A DNA stretch of 64,000 bases. Source: Chiridota heheva (Eukaryota > Echinodermata > Holothuroidea > Apodida > Chiridotidae). Of this stretch, positions 23,015 to 55,329 are shown piece after piece. A program made the translations under genes and the position numbers. The stretch lies in NCBI GenBank assembly GCA_020152595.1, contig JAIGNY010004316.1, positions 281,501-345,500 of the forward strand. Reading direction: 5' to 3'. The number at the start of each line of letters is the position of its first letter. Position 1 is the first letter of the stretch. The notes under the pieces are model-generated. The model was not told the DNA's origin and ran no database searches. It saw only the letters and a program-made list of their open reading frames with translations.

Positions 23015-23972
23015 ATGATTTGATATTGAAAATGATTTGATATTGAAAATGATCATCGGAGAAAGTAAATCTCCCTCGTCAAAACATTTTGACAAATGTT
23101 TAAAACCATCTTCCAATCGTGAAACTTTCTCCTCCCTAATCTTTAACTTAGGCAATAAAGCTTATGCTTAATGTCACACTACTTCCAAAGGCCAACTACT
23201 CTTATATCTACCACTTGCAAATGCTACAATACTTACATGTACATCATATCTATTGCCTTGGTACCAGGGCATTCGTGGCTACTGAACACTGTAATACTTA
23301 TCAGGCACTTGACCAAAATGCCAAGTCATTTTGTTTTTGCAAATTCATGTTGATTTTCAACAAACAGAAGTACCATCTTAAGCTACAATTTTCAGTTGTT
23401 GGTTGCAAATATATTCACTCAATCGTGTACACATAATTACATATACAAATACATGTAACAACCAATGAAAATAATGTATAAATTTTGCATACTTGAAGTG
23501 GGATTTAGTAAGATTATTTTATTTCTTCAACTAAAGCAAAGCATTCAGGTGTGTTGGTTTGACGTAAGTTGCAAACATCTTTCTTCAGATAAATTTCACA
23601 CTATGCTGGGTCATGAGTTTGTTTATCTGCTTTGTACTCGAGGAGTAATAGGCTAAGGTCCCTACAATAATCAAATCACTTCCTTCTATGCAAAGGTACT
23701 GAATATCATTAATTATGTCATTATTCTCTTCCATGAAATTGAAGAAAAAACAACAATTTGAGCTAAAAAAAATGAGGTATATTTCATATCAAGAGAAGAA
23801 TTATGTTCTTATTAAAAGTAAACTGAATTTTGCCAGATAGTTTGAAATAATGCCCAGTACATGCTTCGTATTCCAAAAAAATGAACACATTTTCTCCTCA
23901 GTTTGAAAGAATTACCGTGGTAACTAATCAGTCACTTGAGTGAAAAGTTCAAATAAGTGAAAAGCTTGCCCT
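23015..23972 (+). repeat. ~0.95-kb duplicated segment, copy B
   Basis: Second copy of 20203-21171 in the same orientation, about 2.8 kb downstream. It starts with a tandemly doubled GATTTGATATTGAAAAT. Confidence 0.88.
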
Positions 23973-24138
23973 AAAAAAGAAAACACATTTCATCACTGAG
24001 TTGTGTCCAGTTGATGATGACATGGATTTTAATTAATTAAATAGGAAAATGGGTACTACATTTTTACTCAAGTTTTAACAGAACGTAAACCACATGATAC
24101 ATACCCTTTACATTTAATTATGCCTAACCTTCATTCGC

Positions 24139-25161
24139 CTAACCCTCACTCTACCAGGGCTTTGAAAAATGCAATCCCAATTTTCGTCACTTTTATATTT
24201 TTTTATGCATTTTTGACCTTCTTTTCACTACAAGTTTGGTTGGAATGGAAGCTACGATATTTCTCTTTTGAGTAATGAATGCCAAATTAAGAAATATTGG
24301 TCAAAAACATGCAAAATTTAGCAATTTTGGTCAACAAATGGCACAAGTTTAACTCCTTGTCAGTATTGAAAAGAGATTTTTTTGTTACATATTTAGATTC
24401 TTTATCAAATTTCCTTTCCAATGGGGCTAATCTAGAATTTTTAGAAAGAAAGGAAAGATGAAAAACCACCAAAATTGTTTTTAGTTAAATGACCCCTGAA
24501 AACTGCAGCAGAAAAATTATAACTCCTAGTCAAGATGAGACTTGAACCTGGCCAGCGTGTTGGCTGTGTTCATATCCACTACACCACATGATCATTGAAA
24601 ATGATGTGGTGAAATTTAATTAATATAGGAAAGGCTTCAAATAGAGGGAGTTTTCCTGTATTTAATATATCAAATGAAAGGAAATTGCAAGCATTTTGAA
24701 CAACGGTTCAATGAAGCATTTGCGATGTACAGTTTTGGTACCAAAAAAATTGGGGAAGAAAACAAAAATAGCAGAAATTCATAAAATTTCTCCAGAACAA
24801 AAGATTGCAGATAGGGATAATAAAAATTAGACCAGAAATCAATATCATCATGTCTTAGGATTTGGATGTTTGATTTTGAAGCAAAAATGTGATCTAAAAG
24901 GTACTATAAGATTTAGAAAGGAAAAAAAATATATGTATGTTTCTTTTAATATAGCAATTATTGAGCTTTACCCATTTTCAAGCTACTTTTTCTCAAATTC
25001 TGTAATATGACCCCTATGAAAAAAAGTTACATTTTGTGAAAGAAATATTTGAGTACTTTAAAATGATACCAAGATTACTGCTTTAGAACTTTGGTAGAGT
25101 TCGGATTTTATTTTTAGAAAAAAATGGCTATAATATCGCTGCATGGTAGAGTAAGGGTTAA
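24139..25161 (+). mobile_element. piggyBac-like non-autonomous TIR element, copy 1
   Basis: Termini read CTAA-CCCTCACTCTACC on the left and GGTAGAGTAAGGG-TTAA on the right. That fits a TTAA target duplication (left copy mutated) with ~14-bp inverted repeats starting CCCT, the piggyBac pattern. It is about 1 kb long with no transposase. The interior includes a tRNA-like segment at 24536-24586. Related copies are at 35038-36078 and 47194-47962. Confidence 0.75.
24536..24586 (-). other. tRNA-like pol III promoter remnant inside TIR element
   Basis: On the - strand TGGTGTAGTGGAT (24574-24586) fits an A box and GGTTCAAGTCTC (24535-24546) a B box, at tRNA-like spacing. The sequence around them does not form a full cloverleaf by eye. 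It is shared with the copy at 35434-35486. Confidence 0.6.
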
Positions 25162-25454
25162 TTAAATTTCCTAGAATGTCCAAATTTATCAAATTCTATT
25201 CAAAATGATTCCCAAAACTGCAATTGTTATGAACAATTGGTAAGTGCATACAAATTTCCAACTTTTTCACCACATTGTATTACGTAAGTCCCTAAAACTC
25301 CAAGATACCCTTCACCCCCTCACCCTAATTTTTAATCTGAACATGCCAAAAATAATTTTCAAAAAAAAAGAAAATAATATAGAAAAATTGATGGAAATGG
25401 TGATTTTTTACCAGGTACAGGCAGTTCCAGATGCAATATGAATTGAACTGGTAT

Positions 25455-25772
25455 TAAAGGCCGTTACACACCGAACGCGACGCAGTGAGCTATTTTTCAA
25501 ACGTCATCGCATGGATATTCTAATGATGACTGAAATTTGATTAAAAGGGCCTTTCTACGCCCATTAAAGCAAAATTCGAGTCGCGACAGAAAATCGCACC
25601 CCACTAAAGTTATTTCTCCACAGTTTGAGCAAAAAAGTATTTCTAACAAATTTTCCATTATCATCAGAAAGCCTCAATTGTAAACTTCATCGTGTGTAAG
25701 TAAAAATGTATTTTGTTTCCTGTATGATTATCTAAAAAATCGCTCACTGCGTCCGGTGTGTAACGGCCTTTA
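25455..25772. mobile_element. MITE with ~20-bp GC-rich TIRs, copy 1
   Basis: Left end TAAAGGCCGTTACACACCG, right end CGGTGTGTAACGGCCTTTA. Both are followed inward by a GAGC/GCTC-type motif (CAGTGAGC and GCTCACTG). The flanks both read TAT, a possible 3-bp target duplication. 318 bp with no ORF. A diverged copy lies at 54928-55325. Confidence 0.85.
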
Positions 25773-25774
25773 TA

Positions 25775-26985
25775 TTCGAAATTGACTACAAAACTCATCT
25801 TCTACATAAGCTGCAACATGTCAAACTTAAAACAAATTTGTAACAGTATAATTGCTGTATTATTTCTTGAGTTCTAAGCTGCTAGTATATTTCAAATTTT
25901 CTTAAACCGAAAACAAATCGTTCTTGATAAACTTCTGAAAAAAAAAAAAAAAGGTTTACAGTTCTCTATAATACAGTCACACTACACATAACCTTACACC
26001 TCAGCTACTTAAACCTAATGTGTTTAAGATACCTAACTACTTACACAGTAATACGAATGCCTGACAATGGCGAAGGAAATAACTATAAACTATACAATAG
26101 TATAATCTCTAACTATATCAAGAATGTGGAACGGAGAAACAAAATAATTTTCACATAAAGATAAATAGAATATACAGACAAGTCTTTTTCTGGACAAAAC
26201 ATGAAATTTGAAGGAAAAAAAACAAAACAAGTATTTACAGAAAGCAACAACGGAGCACCATCTGAGACAAAAATGACATAAATTTTCCGATGTCACTTTT
26301 TCCTGTTAAAAGTATTTTCTTTGAATTCTAACCTTGCCTCCTCCTCCGACCAACCTACCCAATCTAAATCTGACAAAATGTAGGAACTCCAGTTATGGTC
26401 ACTTTTAAGTGGTAAAAACACTCTTTCTAATGAAGAAGAAATATTTAAGACTGATGACGTTACAATCTACATTTCACTTTTACTTCAACACAGATGAAGT
26501 TTTTTTCACTTTGAATACCAAAACTTAAAAGGATTAAGTGGTCAGGAAGTGTATATGATATGAAAGAGGACTTTCAGAAAGAGGAACAAAATGGTGAAGA
26601 AACTACTTGAATATCTTATTAAGTTACAAAGTTATTCAAGTTTAAAGCTCTGTCTTATCTATGTAGAAACAACTGGTGTAATAAGTCTACTATGGAAGGT
26701 TGGCACCATCCTCACATTCTTAACAATTACTAATGTATTTAAAAAAAACATAATTAATGTTTTTACTATTTAAATTACATTTTCTCAAACTTTCTTCAGG
26801 TGGTAAATTATAAATACCCCAACAAGATTTTTATTTTACTACTTTCCTGACATATCCAATGGTTTTTAAGCCACACAATTGCAGGACGAAATATGACAGA
26901 TTACATAACGACTGAGGAATCTGAGGCTGTGATGTCACAGCTAGTCTGATTTCAGTCCTTTCTACACAAATGAAACCAACCTTTA
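25775..26985. other. No gene seen
   Basis: AT-rich non-coding DNA with no recognisable gene or complete element. Confidence 0.4.
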
Positions 26986-26989
26986 AACT

Positions 26990-27310
26990 TGAATATCTCA
27001 AAAAAATATTTTTAAATGCTTTCTTCACCATTTTGTGTCATTTCAAGTCCTCTGTTTTATATAAGATGGACATGCTTGACCACTGAACTAATCCTTTAAT
27101 GGAGTAAGAAAGATTATTTTGCAATGCTTTCTTCACCATTTTGTTTCTTTTAAAGTCACTCTTTTATATAAGATGGACATGCTTGACCACTGAACTAATC
27201 CTTTAATGGAATAAGATTATTTTGCAATGCTTTCTTCACCATTTTGTTTCTTTTGAAGTCCTCTTTCATTTAAAAAGGACTTGCTTGACCACTGAACTAA
27301 TCCTTTGCCT
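26990..27310 (+). repeat. Three tandem ~100-bp units
   Basis: Units share TGCTTTCTTCACCATTTTGT, then TAAGATGGACATGCTTGACC and ACTGAACTAATCCTTTAATGG. The third is shortened. Confidence 0.8.
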
Positions 27311-27487
27311 TCTTTTTAAGATCTATGAACAAGTATAGATTTTTATATCCACCAGAAAGTGATTTTATATTTTAAAATAGTGTCTTGAAATTACAACAAC
27401 AGCACCTGAAGTTTCTGAGTTACGGTTAATCAAAGTTAGAAGAATTGTTCATGTAAATTTGATTTAATCACTTTTTCTGCTAAATTG

Positions 27488-27940
27488 CAATTAACCTATC
27501 TGGTTTAATGATTGACAGCTTGTTTTAACCAATCACCGCACAAATTTACCTAGCAACAAAATCTGCGTAACTAAGTGAGGGGGGGAAAACATCCTACGCA
27601 GTACTGGTACAGTATAACTAGCTACCGGTGTAGCTCATGTAGTCAATGCAATTTACTGTACAAAACAAATTTCTGCACACACAGACCGAGTGACGGCAAA
27701 ATGGTGAACAAAAATTGTGCTTACGGGCACAACATTTAGCAAACTGAATTTTGTTTGTCCCTTTTGCTAAAAACTCTAAAGATCCAGAGTGCAATAAATT
27801 GACCAAAGGTTGCGGCAGGCCTTGCAAACATCTAAATGCCAATGCATTAGTAATGCACCATTGATGATTGTTTTCCCCCACCCAGTTACCACGTTGCTAT
27901 GGTGGGTGTGGCTTATTTCGTATCTCAGAGACGTTAATTG
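27488..27940 (+). mobile_element. TIR element family 1 with THAP-domain remnant, copy 1
   Basis: Ends are CAATTAACCTATCTGG and its imperfect complement finishing GACGTTAATTG. AAATTG occurs immediately on both sides (27482-27487 and 27941-27946), a possible 6-bp target duplication. Inside, at 27701, starts MVNKNCAYG, and downstream fragments fit the rest of a THAP zinc finger. The frame is broken at codon 13. It is the N-terminal DNA-binding module of a THAP-type protein or transposase left in a non-autonomous element. Confidence 0.75.
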
Positions 27941-28640
27941 AAATTGAGAGTATGATGGTGATTCACAACCTCCTTGTCATATTCCACTGCTCCTAATTAA
28001 TAGAATGTTGGAGAGGGATTGAAAAATAGTCATTTAACATAAGGAAATTCAGGGGTTCCCTCTTTCTGATGTCACAAATTTACAAGATCTTTCAAGTCCC
28101 CCCCCCTCTCCCTTTTCCCACCTAACATTCACACCCTCATGGGACTCTCAAGTTATATAAAAAAAAAAAATCCGTTTCTGGAATTGTTTTACAATGACAT
28201 TACGAAAATTCAAAGCAACATTCTTGGGAGTTCACAATCACACATAAAATGTGGAAATAAAGTCTGGAAATGGATTAATACAATTTTTTTTGACACAGAA
28301 AGTTACAGGTATTATGAGAATAACATATATTTTGAAACATTTAAAAGTACAAATCTGTACAACCTATTTACTCACACACATCTGTAAAAATTAGGTACCA
28401 TGAACATGAACGTCTCTCAGCACAGCTTTGAAACAAAATGTTCACAACCTCTTAATTGAAAGCTACATTTTGCTCTAAATGCATAAAATATATGCCCACA
28501 TGTATAGAGAAAACACGGCATTAATCAAGTAAGGCAATGTTTAATGTAAAAAAATAAATGGTCAATCGGGAAACAGCCCTTGAAAATATTGTTGACCAAA
28601 AGGGATATGAAGGAACACAAACATTAAACCTTCAGTTGCT

Positions 28641-29168
28641 TTTATATAAGGATGTTTCAGCTGACGTCATGAGGTCACATGACTTTGTTTACATCGCCAT
28701 TTTGTAGGGCAGACTGTCATCTGCTGTACACTTGCATACGTTTGCATGTTGTTATATAAGATTACTTTGTAAGTAGTACGCCGAAATCTTGCTGTGCCGT
28801 TGGTTGCACTAACTAATAGATGTGTTTAGAATCCATGATTAAGAAGATTATTACTTGGAGGGAAATTTTTTCTGTAAAATAACATTTTATATTAAAAAAT
28901 TAATTTATCTGGCCAGCTCATTTAACCAGCACGTGTTTATATGCCCAGCACGTGTTTATATACCCAGCACGTGTTTTAAATTCCCAGCGTGTGTTTTCAT
29001 CACCAGCGTGTTGCGTGCTAGGTATGTTTTAGACTTTAGTTTAGTTTGTTTTCGTGATGTGACTGAGCTGGGTAAAATCAGATGTGTGAAATACTCAACA
29101 TGCAAAGCTCTGCCCTGCAAAATGGCTCCCAGTTGAGTTATGAGTCACATAATGAAATCCCTCTATAG
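28641..29168 (+). mobile_element. TIR element family 2 with THAP remnant, copy a
   Basis: The left end (TATAAGGATGTTTCAGCTGA, then GTCACATGACTTTGTTTAC) and the right end (CACATAATGAAATCCCTCTA) match the two ends of the inverted copy at 48884-49474. Internally 28778 onward reads PKSCCAVGCTN, the start of a THAP finger (C-x4-C), and then degenerates. Confidence 0.65.
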
Positions 29169-29485
29169 AAGCTTTACATATACTAATCTTGCCTAATGTC
29201 ATGATCAATACGACTTTACATTGAAAAATCATCTTAGTTTAGGGATTGGCTTGTTTAATTTTGTAAAAGTTCAATTTTGTCTTGTCCAACTCTCAGCATA
29301 ACCACAATTTCACATGAGGCACAATGAATTGAAGTGCATGAATGTAGATTGTGACGCAATTCCATCTGTTGCGAATGAGGTGAACGCTGATTACTTGAAT
29401 TACCATTGAATTAAAATGACAAGTATGAAGAATAAATACAACTGCCATTTTGTCTTGTCTCAATAGTTTGAGTATCTCAGTTTAA

Positions 29486-29785
29486 TAGGTGCTGTGGCTC
29501 AGTTGTTAAGGAGTCATGCTTGTATTCGAAAGGTACCAAGTTTGATTCCCGTTGTGAGGGCTGCATTGTGTCCTTGAGCAAGACACTTTACTCTACTTGC
29601 TTCAGTCCACTCAGTTGTAAAATGAGTACCAGCACTGCACTGCTCGGGAGTTATTTGCGATGGATTGGCGTCCCGTCCAGGGAGTCATGTACTCTCATCC
29701 GCTTGCGCCATGGAAACCAGGATAAGCACCGGCTCAATGAGCCTAATGGCTCGATGGATTCAGCTAGTTTAATGATCACCTAAAT
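29486..29785 (+). mobile_element. tRNA-derived SINE, copy 1
   Basis: A box TGGCTCAGTTGTTAAGG (29494-29510) and B box GTTTGATTCC (29540-29549) lie at tRNA spacing. The body has the TCCTTGAGCAAGACACTT motif shared by several animal SINE families, and ends with GATAAGCACCGGCTCAATGA-type sequence. Full-length sister at 57481-57785. Confidence 0.85.
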
Positions 29786-29789
29786 GAAT

Positions 29790-30415
29790 GGCAGCAGAAA
29801 CAATTTTAAAATGTTTCATTTTCCCATTATGAGAAACAGATGAAAAATTTGTATGAAATTTCTACGTGTACCAATTCCTTGTTCTAAGTTATTTCAAAAT
29901 TTTGCAGTGGCAAAAAATGCAGTATATATGCATGTGACAAGGGTATGGGACAAACCTTTCCCCTTTTATAAAGAGGGGGATGTCACACCTGTCCTCCCCC
30001 TCCCCTCCTTCCTCCCAACAAAAAGATATATCATTAAACATTACCTGGAACCATCCCATTCTTACTTTTTAACGGCCCAATGTCAGGCCAGAATAAACAC
30101 TAGTGCCTCAACAACCTGTAGAATGTGACAATATTAAGTACTGGTAGAGATTAAAACAGTTTAATATGAAAAGGACTAAAGAGAATATTTGTTTTCAAGT
30201 ATATGGCGGTGGTAGCATGTCACTGAGTTTAACCTTTGGATCTGAAATTCCGGTTAAAGAAATTAAATGACAGACACCCCAAGACATTACAAACAAACAG
30301 TAAAGGTATTGTCCTTTTGCCTGGGGGTATCAGTCTGTCGAATTCTTTGTTTTCAGGAAGGAATGGCTTGTCTTTATGAGAATTACTAGTCTTCAGGAAA
30401 CACTGGTTTACCTTC
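29790..30415. other. No gene seen
   Basis: AT-rich non-coding DNA before the 20-bp array. Confidence 0.4.
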
Positions 30416-30419
30416 AAGA

Positions 30420-30912
30420 ATAACCAGACAGTCTTCACAAAGACCAGCTAGACTTCACAAAGACCAGCCAGTCTTCACAAACACCAGCCAGTCTTCACAA
30501 AGACCAGCCAGTCTTCACAAAGACCACCTAGTTTTCACAAAGACCGGCCAGTCTTCACAAAGACTAGCCAGTCTTCACAAAGACCAGCTAGTCTTCACAA
30601 AGACCAGCCAGTCTTCACAAAGACCAGCCAGTCTTCACAAAGACCAGCCAGTCTTCACAAAGACCAGCCAGTCTTTACAAAGACCACCTAGTTTTCGCAA
30701 AGACCAGCCAGTCTTCACAAAGACTAACCAGTCTTCACAAAGATCAGCCAGTCTTCACAAAGACCAGCCAGTCTTTACAAAGACCACCTAGTTTTCGCAA
30801 AGACCAGCCAGTCTTTACAAAGACTAACCAGTCTTCCACAAAGACCAGCTAGTCTTCACAAAGACCAGCTAGTCTTCACAAAGCCCAGCTAATCTTCACA
30901 AAGACCAGCCAG
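30420..30912 (+). repeat. Minisatellite, 20-bp unit
   Basis: About 24 copies of CAGTCTTCACAAAGACCAGC. Variants (ACCACCTAGTTTTCGCAAAG, GACTAACCAG) recur in the same order, suggesting secondary duplication of a multi-unit block. Confidence 0.95.
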
Positions 30913-31157
30913 CCTTCATGATAAACTTCATTGGCCTCCATAAAAGACCTGTTGGCACTTTGACGAAACATTAAAAATATTTTAAGCAATATTGTGAAAA
31001 GGAATATTAAATGAGGTTTGGAAGTGTGTTGCATTACAAATAGTAGAAGTGGGTTTGTATTCATTGGTCTTACAAAAAAAAAATATATATATATAATTTC
31101 TTTTAGTGAAAATGTTAACAAAACCCAGAAAGTTATTTCCCTTCAAGAAAAATAGGT

Positions 31158-31565
31158 TTCCTATCTAATAATGCAGATACTATCTGATAATGCAGATACT
31201 ATCTGATAATGCAGATACTATCTGATAATGCAGATACTATCTGATAATGCTAAGATACTATCTAAAAAATGCAGATACTAATCTGATAATGCAGATACTA
31301 TCTGATAATGCAGATACTATCTGATAATGCAGATACTATCTGATAATGCAGATACTATCTGATAATGCAGATACTATCTGATAAAGCAGATACTATCTGA
31401 TAAAGCAGATACTATCTGATAATGCAGATACCATCTGATAATGCAGATACCATCTGATAATGCAGATACCATCTGATAATGCAGATACTATCTGATAATG
31501 CAGATACTATCTGATAATGCAGATACTATCTGATAATGCAGACACTATCTGATAAAGCAGATAAA
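31158..31565 (+). repeat. Minisatellite, 19-bp unit
   Basis: About 21 copies of GATAATGCAGATACTATCT, with runs of GATAAAGCAG and GATACCATCT variants. It lies about 300 bp past the ZSWIM stop codon and may be in its 3' UTR. Confidence 0.95.
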
Positions 31566-31862
31566 CAAAAGTAAAAGGAATGCTAGATATCTTCTAAGAT
31601 ACATAAAATCACATGTTTACACATATTTCCTCACGGCCAACCAAGAAAAGTATCTTCAGTAAGTTCTTCAAGGCAATTTCATAACAGATATACAGATTCT
31701 CATGCCAGATCAAAGCTGTACTAATTCCTGGATGAACCGGTTTTCTGATTTTCCGGTCCTAACTCTCAACCTTCAAGAAATTCAGCTTTCTTAATATCCT
31801 TTTTTTTTCTCTCCTCAAATCAATCATATGAAATTAAGACCATAAAAGGACATCCACCACTT

Positions 31863-53123
<21,261 letters not shown>

Positions 53124-54925
53124 CTGGAAAAACATAAATACATTTGAATGTCATCATTGTTTTGCAAACTAATCTCCTGCAGTATAATGGTAGTTCATAT
53201 CCAACTACAGTGAATTTGTCATCTGCAAAGTTAATGAACCAGAGACACACGCCAAATTTGCGTTGTAAATTATCATGTGACAAATGGACATTGCGAACAA
53301 TAATACGTCATATCTCTTTCTGCTTCTCCTGGGAGGTTACTTAGCACTTAAGGCCTACCTGTGTAAAATGAATTGTACATATCTTGGTTTGGCAAAGATT
53401 TGGAATACATTGGAAAGTATTTTTCACAAGTTCAAAAGTCAGGTTCATGTTGCTTAGTGGCATATCAATGAATTAGTGCCAGAGAGATTTCACTAAACTT
53501 AACCTGGAGGTGTAAACAGAATATGAAAGACGTGTAAAACAGCTAAAATAGTGTTGTGCAGTAGTCACATTTTTGTACTACCCGTAGTGCTGCTTACTCG
53601 TTACTGGTAGTGGTGTCACTACCAGGATTCCCTTAATGTATATTCTTTACAGCACTGTCATTACCTTATGTTAGTACACAAGGTCAAATTCACATCTAAA
53701 TATGTATTTAAATACCTCAATAACACCCTGATAAATAACACAGTTCTTACACAGAGCATTAAAATGTCTATAAGAAACTAAATTCTTTTCCAAAAACCCC
53801 ATAACTTTCAAAAATTTCCCAAGTAATGCTCCCTAGAATCACAACCCACAGAAGAATATAGGCTGTCACTTAACCTTGAAGATATTTGTAATTATTTCAA
53901 AATGTCGCCCCTAATATAGTAATTAATCTTCCCTTTTGAATGTGAATTCTCTATTTTGATTTTTATCGCATATGTATTTATGGTTGAACTTGTGAATTTA
54001 GACAAACCTTTTTATCCTTTTGAAGCAAATGTTTTGTGAAAAAATAATGATGGAACCCCACTGTTCCCATTTTTTATTGACCTGAGGTATTTTAAAAACA
54101 TTTTGAAATGATTTCATACCATGTGATTTTTTTTTTTTTTTTTGGAGGAAGGGGGCCTAATGTTATGTTACTGTAGTGGTCTAGTGTGTTATGAGTGTGT
54201 TGCTTGCTGACATGTGAATTTGCTTGTGGCATCAAAAAGCCAATATGACACTTTTATTCGAAGGTTTTGATACAGGTGGAAAAGAATGTACCTTCTGTAC
54301 ATGAGAACTTACTCAGATATAAGAAAAATCCGTAATTTGGTATCCAAAACCTTCGCAAAACTTGGGTCTTTTTTACCATTGGGAGTTAAAAGTTTGTCAT
54401 AACTGACTTGGGTGGTTGTCAAATGTCAAAATTAACTAGAATTTTGTAAGAATAAGTTGGTTTCTTACATAAAGATATAAAAAAATAAGACCCAAAACAG
54501 AATATTTTGACATAATTATTTAATATTTCTTTTAAAAAACCAGGAAGATGTTTTTTTCAACAGTTTTTATCACTCCTGGAATTCCCCGTTGTAGTTGCGA
54601 ATCCTCATGTGGTTGGGATTGCGCAATACAGGGATCGGAATACCGGGACTTGCGTGACTACCGGGATCCCCCACAACGCTAAGCTCAAATCAAATTGTGA
54701 AATGCAATAATAAAAATTATGAGAAAGGGTTTGTGCAAGACAAAACAACAAGAGCTAAGAGACAAAGGGGAATTTTTCTAAAATATCTTTGCTACAATGT
54801 TAAAGGATTAGTGAAATGGTCAAGTAAGTTCATCTTGTATGTTAGGACGGTAAACAAAATTGTGAAGAAACTAATCAATTGATACTGTATCTTATTCTGA
54901 TGTTTTGCATAATCATTTCCTTGCT
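53124..54925. other. ZSWIM upstream intron, no further exon seen
   Basis: I looked on the - strand for the expected preceding block (...MLTLITEQF.., then LWDELG) and did not find it. A GC-richer patch at 54585-54680 (repeated CCGGGA and CGGGAT phrases) has no identified function. Confidence 0.5.
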
Positions 54926-54927
54926 CC

Positions 54928-55325
54928 TTAAAAACCGTGGCACACCCAATGCAACGCGGCGAGCGATTTTTTAAACAAAATTGAATAAAACAAAGGAAAA
55001 GAAACATTTTACCCTCCTGTTTTCATAGATAGATCGTCATCGCATGGCTATTTAGATGATAACTGAAAATTGATTGAAAGGGCCTTTCTACGCCCATTAA
55101 AGCAAAATTCGTGTCGCAACAGAAAATCGCACCCCACTAAAGCAAATTTAACCACAGTTTGAACAAAAAAGCATTTCTAGCAAATTTTCCAGTATCACCA
55201 GAAAGCCTCAATTATAAACTTTATCATGTGTAAGCAAAAAGTTAAAGCATCTTATAGTATTTGTTTCCTGTATGATTATCCAAAGTATTGCTCACCACGT
55301 CGCGTTCGATGTGTTACAGCCTTTA
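54928..55325. mobile_element. MITE with GC-rich TIRs, copy 2 (diverged)
   Basis: Ends TTAAAAACCGTGGCACACC and GATGTGTTACAGCCTTTA. The interior AAAGGGCCTTTCTACGCCCA and CAGAAAATCGCACCCCACTA are shared with 25455-25772. It contains a ~70-bp insertion relative to copy 1. Confidence 0.8.
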
Positions 55326-55329
55326 GTCT

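Noticed and set aside
29486-29785. Functional tRNA gene
   Set aside because: A and B boxes are present but the sequence does not form a tRNA cloverleaf, and the body is shared with another full-length dispersed copy, so it is a SINE.
30420-31565. CRISPR array
   Set aside because: The repeats are contiguous tandem units without unique spacers, in a eukaryotic context.
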